From Caenorhabditis elegans (lineage: Eukaryota > Nematoda > Chromadorea > Rhabditida > Rhabditidae): 64,000 nt of DNA. Position 1 is the stretch's first letter. Each line of letters opens with the position of its first letter. Location of the stretch: contig NC_003283.11 of the NCBI RefSeq assembly GCF_000002985.6, positions 3,410,001-3,474,000 of the forward strand, given 5' to 3'. The position numbers and the translations under genes are program-made. This document shows, one piece after another, positions 22,259 through 34,875 of the stretch. The notes below the pieces were generated by a model. It was not told the DNA's origin. It saw only the letters and a program-made list of their open reading frames with translations, and did no database searches.

Positions 22259-23658
22259 ATGATCTACATTAGCTGGTACCACCAAAATTTGCCACGTATT
22301 TTTGGAATATTCAGCTTTATCATAAACCCAATTTTCATCTACTTGGCTATGACTAAATCTAGATCTCAAATGGGCAAGTACAAGTATTTGTTGATAATCT
22401 TTGCAATCTTTGATATTTTGTACTCGATTTCTGAAATCTTAACGCCGATTGTAAGTTAAAATTATTTAGATATGCATTTTTTAGAGAAATAATTCAAATT
22501 TTAAATGTTCCAGGGTATAACTGGAAACAAGCATGGGTTTGTGGTTTTTCTAACAGAAGGTCCTTTTTTTGAGCATCCAGAAATTGGTCAACATGTAATG
22601 TCAAATCGGTGTGGCTTCATATCACTAAGCTATGCTCTCCTGATAATTCATTTTGTCTACAGATATATGGCTCTGTTTCAGTAAGTTAAGCGCTCGAAGT
22701 AGTTTGGCACTTTTCATATTTCAAAATTAAAAGTTCTGCTCGTTTTTCAAATCTGTTTAATTTAATTTTTTAATCCCAAGTACTATTCCAGCGCCGACAA
22801 GCTGCCCATATTCTTCCAACCTCTTGGAATAATCATTTCCATAATTTTTCTCCTAATGCACGCGGCTTCTTGGTCAGTAGTGAGTTTGAAACACGCAGGA
22901 AGCAACATCATAAAGATATATTTAGATCTGCCAACAATGTCTCGCCGGAAACGAAGAGGTCCGTGAAATCATATCAATAGACTTCTTGGAAAATTTTGGC
23001 GCTAATTCAAAATCGTTGCCTATGCTAGCTGCCATCTATTATGTAAGTTTATTCGTAATTTTTAAAGTTTTTCTTTGAAAAATCTCCCAGGACGCCAGTG
23101 ATTATATTCGTTTTCGTAGCTGGCTGGGAATATTTCTGCTCACAGCATTCTCCTTTTACGCAATGTCAGTCTACATTATTTTGGGATTCAAGGTACTAGA
23201 CTTTGCTTTTTTGGGGGATGACTAAACATTTTCAGATAATGAGGAAAATCACGTTAATGCAATCGACAAACAAGCTCAGCAAAAACAGCATCCGTCTACA
23301 AAAACAACTGTTTCAGACATTAATTATCCAGGTCAGAATTGAAATTCGTCATTTTAATCAAAAATCATCGAGCTACGTTTTCTGATTTCAGACGTGTATC
23401 CCAATCATTGGTAGTTTCCTGCCTACCGTGATCTCTTGGTACGCGCCAATTTTCGGGGTCAACATGGAATGGTGGAATATGAATGTGGCCACAGTTGCAA
23501 TGGCGGCATTTCCGTTTATCGACCCACTTGCGGTGATCTACCTAATTCCGAGCTACCGCAACGCAATTTTGAGGAAAAGAGGGAATATAGTAGATGACAG
23601 TTCTCATGTCAAAACCAGGCAATCTTCGAGGATGCAGTCATATGCTTTTAGTTCTTAA
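22259..23658 (+). CDS. serpentine chemoreceptor, class Srj (Str superfamily)
   Basis: Seven exons join in frame: 22259-22450, 22514-22680, 22792-22879, 22926-23042, 23091-23192, 23236-23331 and 23392-23658, giving 342 residues. The start MIYISWYHQNLPRIFGIFSF followed by IINPIFIYL is the characteristic first helix of Srj proteins. Later marks are FISLSYALLIIHFVYRYMAL, the Cys-rich loop ICQQCLAGNEE, the cytoplasmic LQKQLFQTLIIQTCIP before helix 6, and PFIDPLAVIYLIPSYRNAIL at helix 7, all typical of Str/Srj receptors. The C-terminal tail is short and Ser-rich. The role is inferred from the family: ligand-gated GPCR signalling in sensory neurons. An AATAAA follows near 23672. The closest alternative is class Str. 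No breaks were seen. Confidence 0.82.
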
Positions 23659-24570
23659 ATTGATTGTTCCAAATAAAAACTTTACAAATTTGAAAATTGT
23701 TTTGAAATTTTTAGCTTCGATTGTTCATACACCATAAATTTTTTGTTGTTTTTTTAGAAATTTTCAATAAAAGCACTTTTTTTTCGAACGAATCTGAATT
23801 ATTGACGTTTCAAAAGAAATTGTTGAAATTGGACTTGCGATCCCTGTTTTTTAAAGGTTTGTCAACGTCAAGTATGTAAATAATATGGGTAAACTTTTTA
23901 CAGTAGAAATTGTTTTGCTAGAGCCCCAAGTTGTTGAGTTGTGCTCATTGAAAATTTATTAAAAAATCACTAAAAATCGAGAAGCGAAGAAAAATTCAAA
24001 AATGAATATTTAAACGTTTAATAAATTTTTAAAAGCTGCTGTAAAGCTGAAAAAAATAAAGCAATCAAGAGCAAAATATAAATTTATTTTTTAATGAAGT
24101 TTAATCAAAAAAAAATTGCCTAATCAAATTTGCATTCCCGTGCAAGTGAGTGACGTCATTTTCACATTTTTTGGCTAATTTGTTCGGTTTTTCATAGATT
24201 AAAAATTAAAAAACACCGTTTGTCAATTTTTCAAATTTTTTTCCGTGAAAAAAACTTGTCAACCAAAAAGAAATTGGCCTACAAATTGGCGGTTTATTAT
24301 TTACCAGCCGCTGACCGCGCCTCCGGCGCGGCCAACGACTGGTGACTATCACAATAATTTTTTGAAAATGTCTCAACAGTAAAATAATTTGAAACTTAAA
24401 ACGCTAAATGTATGTATATCATAGTTTACAATTGAGTGACATTCATATCAAGAAATTGAAGCTGAAACACAATTCGAAATAAATTATCAAGCTTTCAAAA
24501 AATTCCACATGTTTATAAGTAGAAAACGCCTACACTCGCAATATTAACCCCACAAACTCCCAAACCAATA
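23659..24570. other. intergenic, left flank of the minisatellite
   Basis: 3' UTR of the Srj gene and then repeat-derived sequence. At about 24128-24190 is GTGAGTGACGTCATTTTCAC followed by TTTTTTGGCTAA, which recurs in inverted orientation right of the minisatellite. A GC-rich hairpin (CCGCGCCTCCGGCGCGG) lies at about 24316 in an otherwise AT-rich context. Confidence 0.6.
24128..24360. repeat. left inverted arm of the element surrounding the minisatellite
   Basis: Contains GTGAGTGACGTCATTTT and a GC-rich hairpin near 24316. The complementary arm lies at 31270-31320 (AAAATGACGTCACTCATTTG). The arms are diverged, so this is an old element. The class could not be assigned. Confidence 0.55.
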
Positions 24571-27500
24571 CCTCTTCTGTAGACAAAAACTCAATTTTTC
24601 TTCAATTACAGTAACCCTACCGTATACTTACAGTACTCCTACAGTACCACTACAGTACCTTGGCATTATCCCTCACCAACTTCCAACCCAATACCTCTTC
24701 TGTAGACAAAAACTCAATTTTTCCTAAACTACAGTAACCCTACCGTATACCTACAGTACTCCTACAGTACCACTACAGTACCTTGGCATTATCCCTCACC
24801 AACTTCCAACCCAATACCTCTTCTGTAGACAAAAACTCAATTTTTCCTAAACTACAGTAACCCTACCGTATACCTACAGTACTCCTACAGTACCACTACA
24901 GTACCTTGACATTATCCATCACCAACTTCCAACCCAGTACCTCTTCTGTAGACAAAAACTCAATTTTTCCTAAACTACAGTAACCCTACCGTATACCTAC
25001 AGTACTCCTACAGTACCACTACAGTACCTTGGCATTATCCCTCATCAACTTCCAACCCAATACCTCTTCTGTAGACAAAAACTCAATTTTTCCTAAACTA
25101 CAGTAACCCTACCGTATACCTACAGTACTCCTACAGTACCACTACAGTACCTTGACATTATCCATCACCAACTTCCAACCCAATACCTCTTCTGTAGACA
25201 AAAACTCAATTTTTCCTAAACTACAGTAACCCTACCGTATACCTACAGTACTCCTACAGTACCACTACAGTACCTTGGCATTATCCCTCACCAACTTCCA
25301 ACCCAGTACCTCTTCTGTAGACAAAAACTCAATTTTTCCTAAACTACAGTAACCCTACCGTATACCTACAGTACTCCTACAGTACCACTACAGTACCTTG
25401 ACATTATCCATCACCAACTTCCAACCCAGTACCTCTTCTGTAGACAAAAACTCAATTTTTCCTAAACTACAGTAACCCTACCGTATACCTACAGTACTCC
25501 TACAGTACCACTACAGTACCTTGGCATTATCCCTCATCAACTTCCAACCCAATACCTCTTCTGTAGACAAAAACTCAATTTTTCCTAAACTACAGTAACC
25601 CTACCGTATACCTACAGTACTCCTACAGTACCACTACAGTACCTTGACATTATCCATCACCAACTTCCAACCCAATACCTCTTCTGTAGACAAAAACTCA
25701 ATTTTTCCTAAACTACAGTAACCCTACCGTATACCTACAGTACTCCTACAGTACCACTACAGTACCTTGACATTATCCATCACCAACTTCCAACCCAATA
25801 CCTCTTCTGTAGACAAAAACTCAATTTTTCCTAAACTACAGTAACCCTACCGTATACCTACAGTACTCCTACAGTACCACTACAGTACCTTGGCATTATC
25901 CCTCATCAACTTCCAACCCAATACCTCTTCTGTAGACAAAAACTCAATTTTTCCTAAACTACAGTAACCCTACCGTATACCTACAGTACTCCTACAGTAC
26001 CACTACAGTACCTTGACATTATCCATCACCAACTTCCAACCCAATACCTCTTCTGTAGACAAAAACTCAATTTTTCCTAAACTACAGTAACCCTACCGTA
26101 TACCTACAGTACTCCTACAGTACCACTACAGTACCTTGACATTATCCATCACCAACTTCCAACCCAATACCTCTTCTGTAGACAAAAACTCAATTTTTCC
26201 TAAACTACAGTAACCCTACCGTATACCTACAGTACTCCTACAGTACCACTACAGTACCTTGACATTATCCCTCACCAACTTCCAACTCAATACCTCTTCT
26301 GTAGACAAAAACTCAATTTTTCCTAAACTACAGTAACCCTACCGTATACCTACAGTACTCCTACAGTACCACTACAGTACCTTGACATTATCCATCACCA
26401 ACTTCCAACCCAGTACCTCTTCTGTAGACAAAAACTCAATTTTTCTTCAATTACAGTAACCCTACCGTATACTTACAGTACTCCTACAGTACCACTACAG
26501 TACCTTGGCATTATCCCTCACCAACTTCCAACCCAATACCTCTTCTGTAGACAAAAACTCAATTTTTCCTAAACTACAGTAACCCTACCGTATACCTACA
26601 GTACTCCTACAGTACCACTACAGTACCTTGACATTATCCATCACCAACTTCCAACCCAATACCTCTTCTGTAGACAAAAACTCAATTTTTCCTAAACTAC
26701 AGTAACCCTACCGTATACCTACAGTACTCCTACAGTACCACTACAGTACCTTGGCATTATCCCTCACCAACCTCCAACCCAATACCTCTTCTGTAGACAA
26801 AAACTCAATTTTTCCTAAACTACAGTAACCCTACCGTATACCTACAGTACTCCTACAGTACCACTACAGTACCTTGACATTATCCATCACCAACTTCCAA
26901 CCCAATACCTCTTCTGTAGACAAAAACTCAATTTTTCCTAAACTACAGTAACCCTACCGTATACCTACAGTACTCCTACAGTACCACTACAGTACCTTGA
27001 CATTATCCATCACCAACTTCCAACCCAATACCTCTTCTGTAGACAAAAACTCAATTTTTCCTAAACTACAGTAACCCTACCGTATACCTACAGTACTCCT
27101 ACAGTACCACTACAGTACCTTGACATTATCCATCACCAACTTCCAACCCAATACCTCTTCTGTAGACAAAAACTCAATTTTTCCTAAACTACAGTAACCC
27201 TACCGTATACCTACAGTACTCCTACAGTACCACTACAGTACCTTGACATTATCCATCACCAACTTCCAACCCAGTACCTCTTCTGTAGACAAAAACTCAA
27301 TTTTTCCTAAACTACAGTAACCCTACCGTATACCTACAGTACTCCTACAGTACCACTACAGTACCTTGGCATTATCCCTCATCAACTTCCAACCCAATAC
27401 CTCTTCTGTAGACAAAAACTCAATTTTTCCTAAACTACAGTAACCCTACCGTATACCTACAGTACTCCTACAGTACCACTACAGTACCTTGACATTATCC

Positions 27501-30500
27501 ATCACCAACTTCCAACCCAATACCTCTTCTGTAGACAAAAACTCAATTTTTCCTAAACTACAGTAACCCTACCGTATACCTACAGTACTCCTACAGTACC
27601 ACTACAGTACCTTGGCATTATCCCTCACCAACTTCCAACCCAATACCTCTTCTGTAGACAAAAACTCAATTTTTCCTAAACTACAGTAACCCTACCGTAT
27701 ACCTACAGTACTCCTACAGTACCACTACAGTACCTTGACATTATCCATCACCAACTTCCAACCCAATACCTCTTCTGTAGACAAAAACTCAATTTTTCCT
27801 AAACTACAGTAACCCTACCGTATACCTACAGTACTCCTACAGTACCACTACAGTACCTTGACATTATCCCTCACCAACTTCCAACCCAATACCTCTTCTG
27901 TAGACAAAAACTCAATTTTTCCTAAACTACAGTAACCCTACCGTATACCTACAGTACTCCTACAGTACCACTACAGTACCTTGACATTATCCATCACCAA
28001 CTTCCAACCCAGTACCTCTTCTGTAGACAAAAACTCAATTTTTCTTCAATTACAGTAACCCTACCGTATACTTACAGTACTCCTACAGTACCACTACAGT
28101 ACCTTGGCATTATCCCTCACCAACTTCCAACCCAATACCTCTTCTGTAGACAAAAACTCAATTTTTCCTAAACTACAGTAACCCTACCGTATACCTACAG
28201 TACTCCTACAGTACCACTACAGTACCTTGGCATTATCCCTCACCAACTTCCAACCCAATACCTCTTCTGTAGACAAAAACTCAATTTTTCCTAAACTACA
28301 GTAACCCTACCGTATACCTACAGTACTCCTACAGTACCACTACAGTACCTTGACATTATCCATCACCAACTTCCAACCCAGTACCTCTTCTGTAGACAAA
28401 AACTCAATTTTTCCTAAACTACAGTAACCCTACCGTATACCTACAGTACTCCTACAGTACCACTACAGTACCTTGACATTATCCATCACCAACTTCCAAC
28501 CCAATACCTCTTCTGTAGACACTCAATTTTTCCTAAACTACAGTAACCCTACCGTATACCTACAGTACTCCTACAGTACCACTACAGTACCTTGACATTA
28601 TCCATCACCAACTTCCAACCCAATATCTCTTCTGTAGACAAAAACTCAATTTTTCCTAAACTACAGTAACCCTACCGTATACCTACAGTACTCCTACAGT
28701 ACCACTACAGTACCTTGACATTATCCATCACCAACTTCCAACCCAATACCTCTTCTGTAGACAAAAACTCAATTTTTCCTAAACTACAGTAACCCTACCG
28801 TATACCTACAGTACTCCTACAGTACCACTACAGTACCTTGACATTATCCATCACCAACTTCCAACCCAGTACCTCTTCTGTAGACACTCAATTTTTCCTA
28901 AACTACAGTAACCCTACCGTATACCTACAGTACTCCTACAGTACCACTACAGTACCTTGACATTATCCATAACCAACTTCCAACCCAATACCTCTTCTGT
29001 AGACAAAAACTCAATTTTTCCTAAACTACAGTAACCCTACCGTATACCTACAGTACTCCTACAGTACCACTACAGTACCTTGACATTATCCATCACCAAC
29101 TTCCAACTCAATACCTCTTCTGTAGACAAAAACTCAATTTTTCCTAAACTACAGTAACCCTACCGTATACCTACAGTACTCCTACAGTACCACTACAGTA
29201 CCTTGGCATTATCCCTCACCAACCTCCAACCCAATACCTCTTCTGTAGACAAAAACTCAATTTTTCCTAAACTACAGTAACCCTACCGTATACCTACAGT
29301 ACTCCTACAGTACCACTACAGTACCTTGACATTATCCATCACCAACTTCCAACCCAGTACCTCTTCTGTAGACACTCAATTTTTCCTAAACTACAGTAAC
29401 CCTACCGTATACCTACAGTACTCCTACAGTACCACTACAGTACCTTGACATTATCCATCACCAACTTCCAACTCAATACCTCTTCTGTAGACAAAAACTC
29501 AATTTTTCCTAAACTACAGTAACCCTACCGTATACCTACAGTACTCCTACAGTACCACTACAGTACCTTGACATTATCCATCACCAACTTCCAACCCAAT
29601 ACCACTTCTGTAGACAAAAACTCAATTTTTCCTAAACTACAGTAACCCTACCGTATACCTACAGTACTCCTACAGTACCACTACAGTACCTTGACATTAT
29701 CCATCACCAACTTCCAACCCAGTACCTCTTCTGTAGACAAAAACTCAATTTTTCCTAAACTACAGTAACCCTACCGTATACCTACAGTACTCCTACAGTA
29801 CCACTACAGTACCTTGACATTATCCATCACCAACTTCCAACCCAATACCTCTTCTGTAGACACTCAATTTTTCCTAAACTACAGTAACCCTACCGTATAC
29901 CTACAGTACTCCTACAGTACCACTACAGTACCTTGACATTATCCATCACCAACTTCCAACCCAATATCTCTTCTGTAGACAAAAACTCAATTTTTCCTAA
30001 ACTACAGTAACCCTACCGTATACCTACAGTACTCCTACAGTACCACTACAGTACCTTGACATTATCCATCACCAACTTCCAACCCAATACCTCTTCTGTA
30101 GACAAAAACTCAATTTTTCCTAAACTACAGTAACCCTACCGTATACCTACAGTACTCCTACAGTACCACTACAGTACCTTGGCATTATCCCTCATCAACT
30201 TCCAACCCAATACCTCTTCTGTAGACAAAAACTCAATTTTTCCTAAACTACAGTAACCCTACCGTATACCTACAGTACTCCTACAGTACCACTACAGTAC
30301 CTTGACATTATCCATCACCAACTTCCAACCCAATACCTCTTCTGTAGACAAAAACTCAATTTTTCCTAAACTACAGTAACCCTACCGTATACCTACAGTA
30401 CTCCTACAGTACCACTACAGTACCTTGGCATTATCCCTCATCAACTTCCAACCCAATACCTCTTCTGTAGACAAAAACTCAATTTTTCCTAAACTACAGT

Positions 30501-31073
30501 AACCCTACCGTATACCTACAGTACTCCTACAGTACCACTACAGTACCTTGACATTATCCATCACCAACTTCCAACCCAATACCTCTTCTGTAGACAAAAA
30601 CTCAATTTTTCCTAAACTACAGTAACCCTACCGTATACCTACAGTACTCCTACAGTACCACTACAGTACCTTGACATTATCCATCACCAACTTCCAACCC
30701 AGTACCTCTTCTGTAGACAAAAACTCAATTTTTCCTAAACTACAGTAACCCTACCGTATACCTACAGTACTCCTACAGTACCACTACAGTACCTTGGCAT
30801 TATCCCTCATCAACTTCCAACCCAATACCTCTTCTGTAGACAAAAACTCAATTTTTCCTAAACTACAGTAACCCTACCGTATACCTACAGTACTCCTACA
30901 GTACCACTACAGTACCTTGACATTATCCATCACCAACTTCCAACCCAATACCTCTTCTGTAGACAAAAACTCAATTTTTCCTAAACTACAGTAACCCTAC
31001 CGTATACCTACAGTACTCCTACAGTACCACTACAGTACCTTGACATTATCCATCACCAACTTCCAACCCAATA
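24571..31073. repeat. minisatellite: 53 tandem units of 123 bp
   Basis: The unit runs from CCTCTTCTGTAGACAAAAAC through four TACAGTA boxes to CTTCCAACCCAATA. The period is 123 bp; four units (near 28518, 28884, 29373 and 29861) lack four As and are 119 bp. Allowing for these, the span is exactly 53 units. Variation is limited: GGCATTATCCCTCA versus GACATTATCCATCA, CACCAACTT versus CATCAACTT, AATACC versus AGTACC. A distinctive variant (CTTCAATTACAG with GTATACTTACAG) occurs in units starting at 24571, 26416 and 28015, which are 15 and 13 units apart. No frame stays open across the array. It lies between the 3' ends of two convergent genes. Confidence 0.97.
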
Positions 31074-31839
31074 CCTCTTCCAACTACAGACTACAGAGTT
31101 CAAAGACCAAAGATCAAAGATCAAACTACATAGGGACAGAAGGACACGCGCTTTATATATAGTAAATGATTTGTATGTTTTTTCTTTGGAAAAGTGTCTG
31201 AAAATTTACAAACATGTATTAAATTTAGAACAAAAAATCCAGAAAAATCATGATTTTAGCCAGAAAACGCGAAAATATAAAAAATGACGTCACTCATTTG
31301 CGTGGGAATTTAAATTCAGTTTGGCCACATTTTGATATAGGCAAAATTCAAAAAAAATGTTAAAAACTTTTTAACAGTTTATTCGGTCATGACGGTCGTT
31401 TTTCTGCCATTTAAAGTGAATTTCAATCGAACACAAGTGTCTTGACTGACAATATTCATGAAATAATCTTCTAATATACCGTAAATGTTTTCAACAAAAA
31501 AATCATCAATTAAAATAATATTTATTAGGTATGTACATTCCGAAAGCTCGACAAGAGGAACAGGCAGTATTCAAAAAACAACACTCTAATAAGATTACAA
31601 AAACATTGTTTTTAGTTATTAAATTTGTGATATTAAAATTATTTGCAAAAACTTTTCTTTTAAAAAAACTGAGAAAGAATGCCGGGAACTTGAGATCAAT
31701 GGGATGATGATGGTGAGAAAGAAGAGGTAAAAGCTCATGAGAAAAAACTAATTTTAACGACTACAAGTATTGTGGAAAGTTGGTCCTGAAGAGGTAGATG
31801 TGCGGGGATCACAAATATTAAATATGCATTTCTTGAGCA
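31074..31839. other. right flank of the minisatellite and 3' flank of cfz-2
   Basis: Starts with a junction remnant (CAACTACAGACTACAGAG) and GACACGCGCTTTATATATAG, a motif I associate with the ends of worm dispersed repeats. The inverted arm AAAATGACGTCACTCATTTG lies at about 31284. The last part is unique AT-rich 3' flank of the Frizzled gene. Confidence 0.55.
31270..31340. repeat. right inverted arm of the element surrounding the minisatellite
   Basis: AAAATGACGTCACTCATTTG plus the adjoining GGAATTTAAATT is the diverged reverse complement of 24128-24175. Together the arms bracket about 7 kb that includes the whole tandem array. Confidence 0.55.
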
Positions 31840-34800
31840 CTACAGCTTGTCAGGAATGCCTCCGTAAAGATGGTTGTGTCGGAGACTTGTGTTGTAGAAT
31901 TGTGAGGATGACATGTCAGATTTAGCGTAAAGTATGTCTGCCGGTTGGTATTTGGGTAAAGATCGGGAGGAACCTAAAATTATTAAATTAATAAAACTTG
32001 TTTAAACTCAAGCTAGATTCAACTTACCCAAACAGCAAATAGCATTTTTCCACGACGATAGAGTTTTGGTGCTGCACACCCAAAATCCGGACGTCCATCC
32101 CAAAATGCACATACAGCAAGTTTTGATAAGGGAGATGATCAGTGAGGAGTCGCCTGAAAATTTAAAATTTATGAAGAATAATAGGGGGGGGGGGGGGGGT
32201 TCAAATTTCAGAAAAAAAATTTGGCGAGAAATTTAAAATTTTTGAAAAAAAATTATTGACACTAATTTAACATTTTTTGAGGAAAAAAATTTGGCGGAAA
32301 TTCAAATTTTCTGAGAAACTTTTTGACAGTAAATTTAAATTTTTTTCTGAGAAAAATTTTAGCTGGAAGTTCGAATTTTTGAAAAGGAAATGTGGAAAGA
32401 AATTCACAATTTTTGAGGCAAAATTTTGCGGAAAAATTAAACTTTTTGAATAATTTTTATCATGAAATTCTAAATTTCAGAGAATATTTTTGGCGGTAAA
32501 TTCAATTTTTTCGAAATAAAATATTGGCGGTAAAATCAAATTTTTAAAAAAATGTTTGCGGAAAATTTGAATTTTTGAGAAAAAATGTTTGGTGGAATTA
32601 AACAAATTTTTGGGAAAATTTTTAGAAAACTCGTTTTTTAATTTTCTAAAAACAATTTTAGCGAGCAACTGAAATTTTTTAATGTGAAAAAAATGTTTAC
32701 TGGGAAATTTAGATCAAAAATTGTTATAGTTTAAAAAAAAACTCACCGATAGTTTGCTTTGGCGAGCATGAGCACAACTGCGATTGCTCCCATAATGATC
32801 GATGATTCTGCTCGTAGAATAGAACACAGATAATCAATAACGATGGAATTGTGTAGAGCAATGAGAAAATCCCGATTTTGCTCATCAACTGCGTGATTTT
32901 ATGGGCACTCTCCAGTGAAGGATGTTGCTTTTGTACTTCGTTTCTGATACTCCACAAATTGCAGAATCCGATTACCAAGAACAAAACTCCAACGATGAAA
33001 TATACGAGCAATGGGAAAAGCACAAAGATTCGTTGGAATTGTAGATCAGTATTTCCCACGTAGCAGATTCCAGTTATCGGATCACCATCGATCGCATTAA
33101 AAACTATTACCAATACAGTTTGAATAGCGGGAAGGCACCATCCGACCACGTGGAAATGGAATGAGAACGAGGAAATCGCTTCGGGGGACCACTTTGAAGC
33201 GGCCGACAGCACCCAGGTTAGCGAAAGGATCACCCACCAAACCGAGGCAGCCATTCCGAAGAAATAGGTGAGCAGGAAAACGACGAAGCACAAGGATCCA
33301 GAGTTATCATCAGCCCCCTTAATCCTCATCGAGTCGCATGCGATCTCCTCGTGGCCCACGAAATATCGAATCATGAATCCGACGGCAACCATGAGCTGAC
33401 AGAATGCCAACATGAAGATCGGACGTTCGGGGTATTGGAATCGATCGGTCTCGATAAGGAATGTGAGGAATGTGAAGGAGGCTAGCACGCAGCATGTGAT
33501 GCTCCAGAACGCCATCCAGTTGCTCACCAGGCTATGACTCTCGGCCAACGCTGGGGAATGGCATGAGTAGGCGCAATTTGTTACATTTCCAACTTTGGAC
33601 TTTTCAGATGCCACAAACTGGAACGGTTGGTTACAAGTGCACTGACACTCGCTGGGACCGGCTATTACTTCATTGTCGATCTTGGAAATTCCGACTTCTG
33701 GGCCATCTGGACTATAGTTATGATTTTGATTTTGATTCTGGTTCTGATTCTTATGATGATGCCCCTTGTGCTGCTTCTTTGGTGTATCTGGTGGAGCTGC
33801 ACAGATGTTCCCAGTCGACATCTGATCCGACATCTTTGGCAGCGCCTCGCAAGACAGTGTCTCGGGCCATCTGAATCCGTACTTGGCCATTATTGGACTG
33901 CACTTGCTGCGTGCCTCCACACAAAGTTCCATGCACGGGAGAATTGGTTTGTCGTAGTTTTCCTGGCAGATCGGGGTGTACATTGTGCAGAGGAAGAATT
34001 TGAGATGTTGGAAACAACCGACCTGGAAATATAAATTTTTTTTTGATTTTTGGAAGAAGGTAAGTTTTTCAAATTTACTTTTTTCTTGATTTTTGCGAAA
34101 AAAATTGTGAATTTGTCGTAATTTAGAGCCTAATTCAATTTTGCGTTTTTGCAAATTTTGAGCGCGAAATTTAAATTTGGATTTTATTTAATTTAGCTCA
34201 AAATTTAAATCTAATTTTTTTTCAACAACTTTGGCACTAAATTAAGGTTCACATTTTTTTAGTATATAACAAATTTAAATTTATAATCTTGTTTAAATTT
34301 TAGCGCCAAATTAAAATTTTAATTTTTAAATTTTTGGCGGAAATTTCAAATTCAGATTTTTTTAAATTTTTGGTGTGATATAAAAATTTCAATTTTATTT
34401 AAAATTTAGGGTTGAGTTTTTTCAAAAATTTGGCGCAAAACTCATTCTGAAAAATTTAAATTTTCAGCGCGAAATTCATATTCGGATTTTTTTTTCGAAA
34501 ATTTTAGCGCCAAGTTAATTTTTTTTTCAATTTAGCGCAAATTCTAAATTTGGTGTCTTTCGAATTTTTAGCGCGAAATTCAAAATTTCTCAATTTGTGG
34601 TGCAATATTCAATTTTTGTTTTTTTCATTATTGCAAAAAATATTTCCTCATAGAAAATTGTTTAAAAAACTCACCTCCACCAGCGGATAAAATTGATGAA
34701 CTTCCAATCCGGCTTCTTCCTGTTTTTCATGTCCATAACTATTCGGGAACGATGTCATATTGTAGCCAATACCTTTGCATAGAGGAATTGTGATTTGCTC

Positions 34801-34875
34801 ACATTTTTGACGTTTTCCAAAAAGAGCCCCACAGGAGCCAAGCAATAGGAACAGCACGCTGATCCGGAGTAGCAT
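31840..34875 (-). CDS. cfz-2: Frizzled-family Wnt receptor
   Basis: Four exons (34875-34675, 34022-32747, 32153-32028, 31973-31840) encode 578 residues. The N-terminus [20 protein letters not shown] is a signal peptide. A Cys-rich Wnt-binding domain follows ([52 protein letters not shown]). A His/Gln/Asn linker ([18 protein letters not shown]) leads to seven membrane segments, including SWMAFW-type helix 1 context, [11 protein letters not shown] and [17 protein letters not shown]. The cytoplasmic KTxxxW motif that binds Dishevelled is present as KTLSSW (residues 522-527). Role: Wnt receptor at the cell surface, in worms needed for cell and axon migration. The gene symbol rests on my memory that cfz-2 is the one worm Frizzled on chromosome V and is adjacent to two nucleoside transporter genes, as here. 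Introns 1 and 2 contain degenerate AAATTTTGGCG-type ladders and a G16 run. Confidence 0.93.
32154..32746. repeat. degenerate A/T ladder and G16 tract in cfz-2 intron
   Basis: Between cfz-2 exons 2 and 3. A run of 16 G lies at 32184-32199. From about 32200 on, blocks of 30-45 bases of the type GAAAAAAATTTGGCGG-AAATTCAAATTT repeat with heavy divergence. Related ladders occur at 34080-34620, 47790-48210 and 49790-50130. Confidence 0.6.
34023..34674. repeat. degenerate TTTAGCGC ladder in cfz-2 intron 1
   Basis: Repeated short blocks such as TTTAGCGCGAAATTCAAATT fill most of this 652-base intron. No conserved coding or RNA signal is visible apart from the splice sites. Confidence 0.5.

Noticed and set aside
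24571-31073. CRISPR-like array of regularly spaced repeats
   Set aside because: The whole 123-bp unit is conserved, with no unique spacers, and the genome is eukaryotic. It is a minisatellite.
33627-34034. 135-residue frame on the + strand within cfz-2
   Set aside because: Antisense shadow of the Gln/Asn/His linker and Cys-rich domain of Frizzled.
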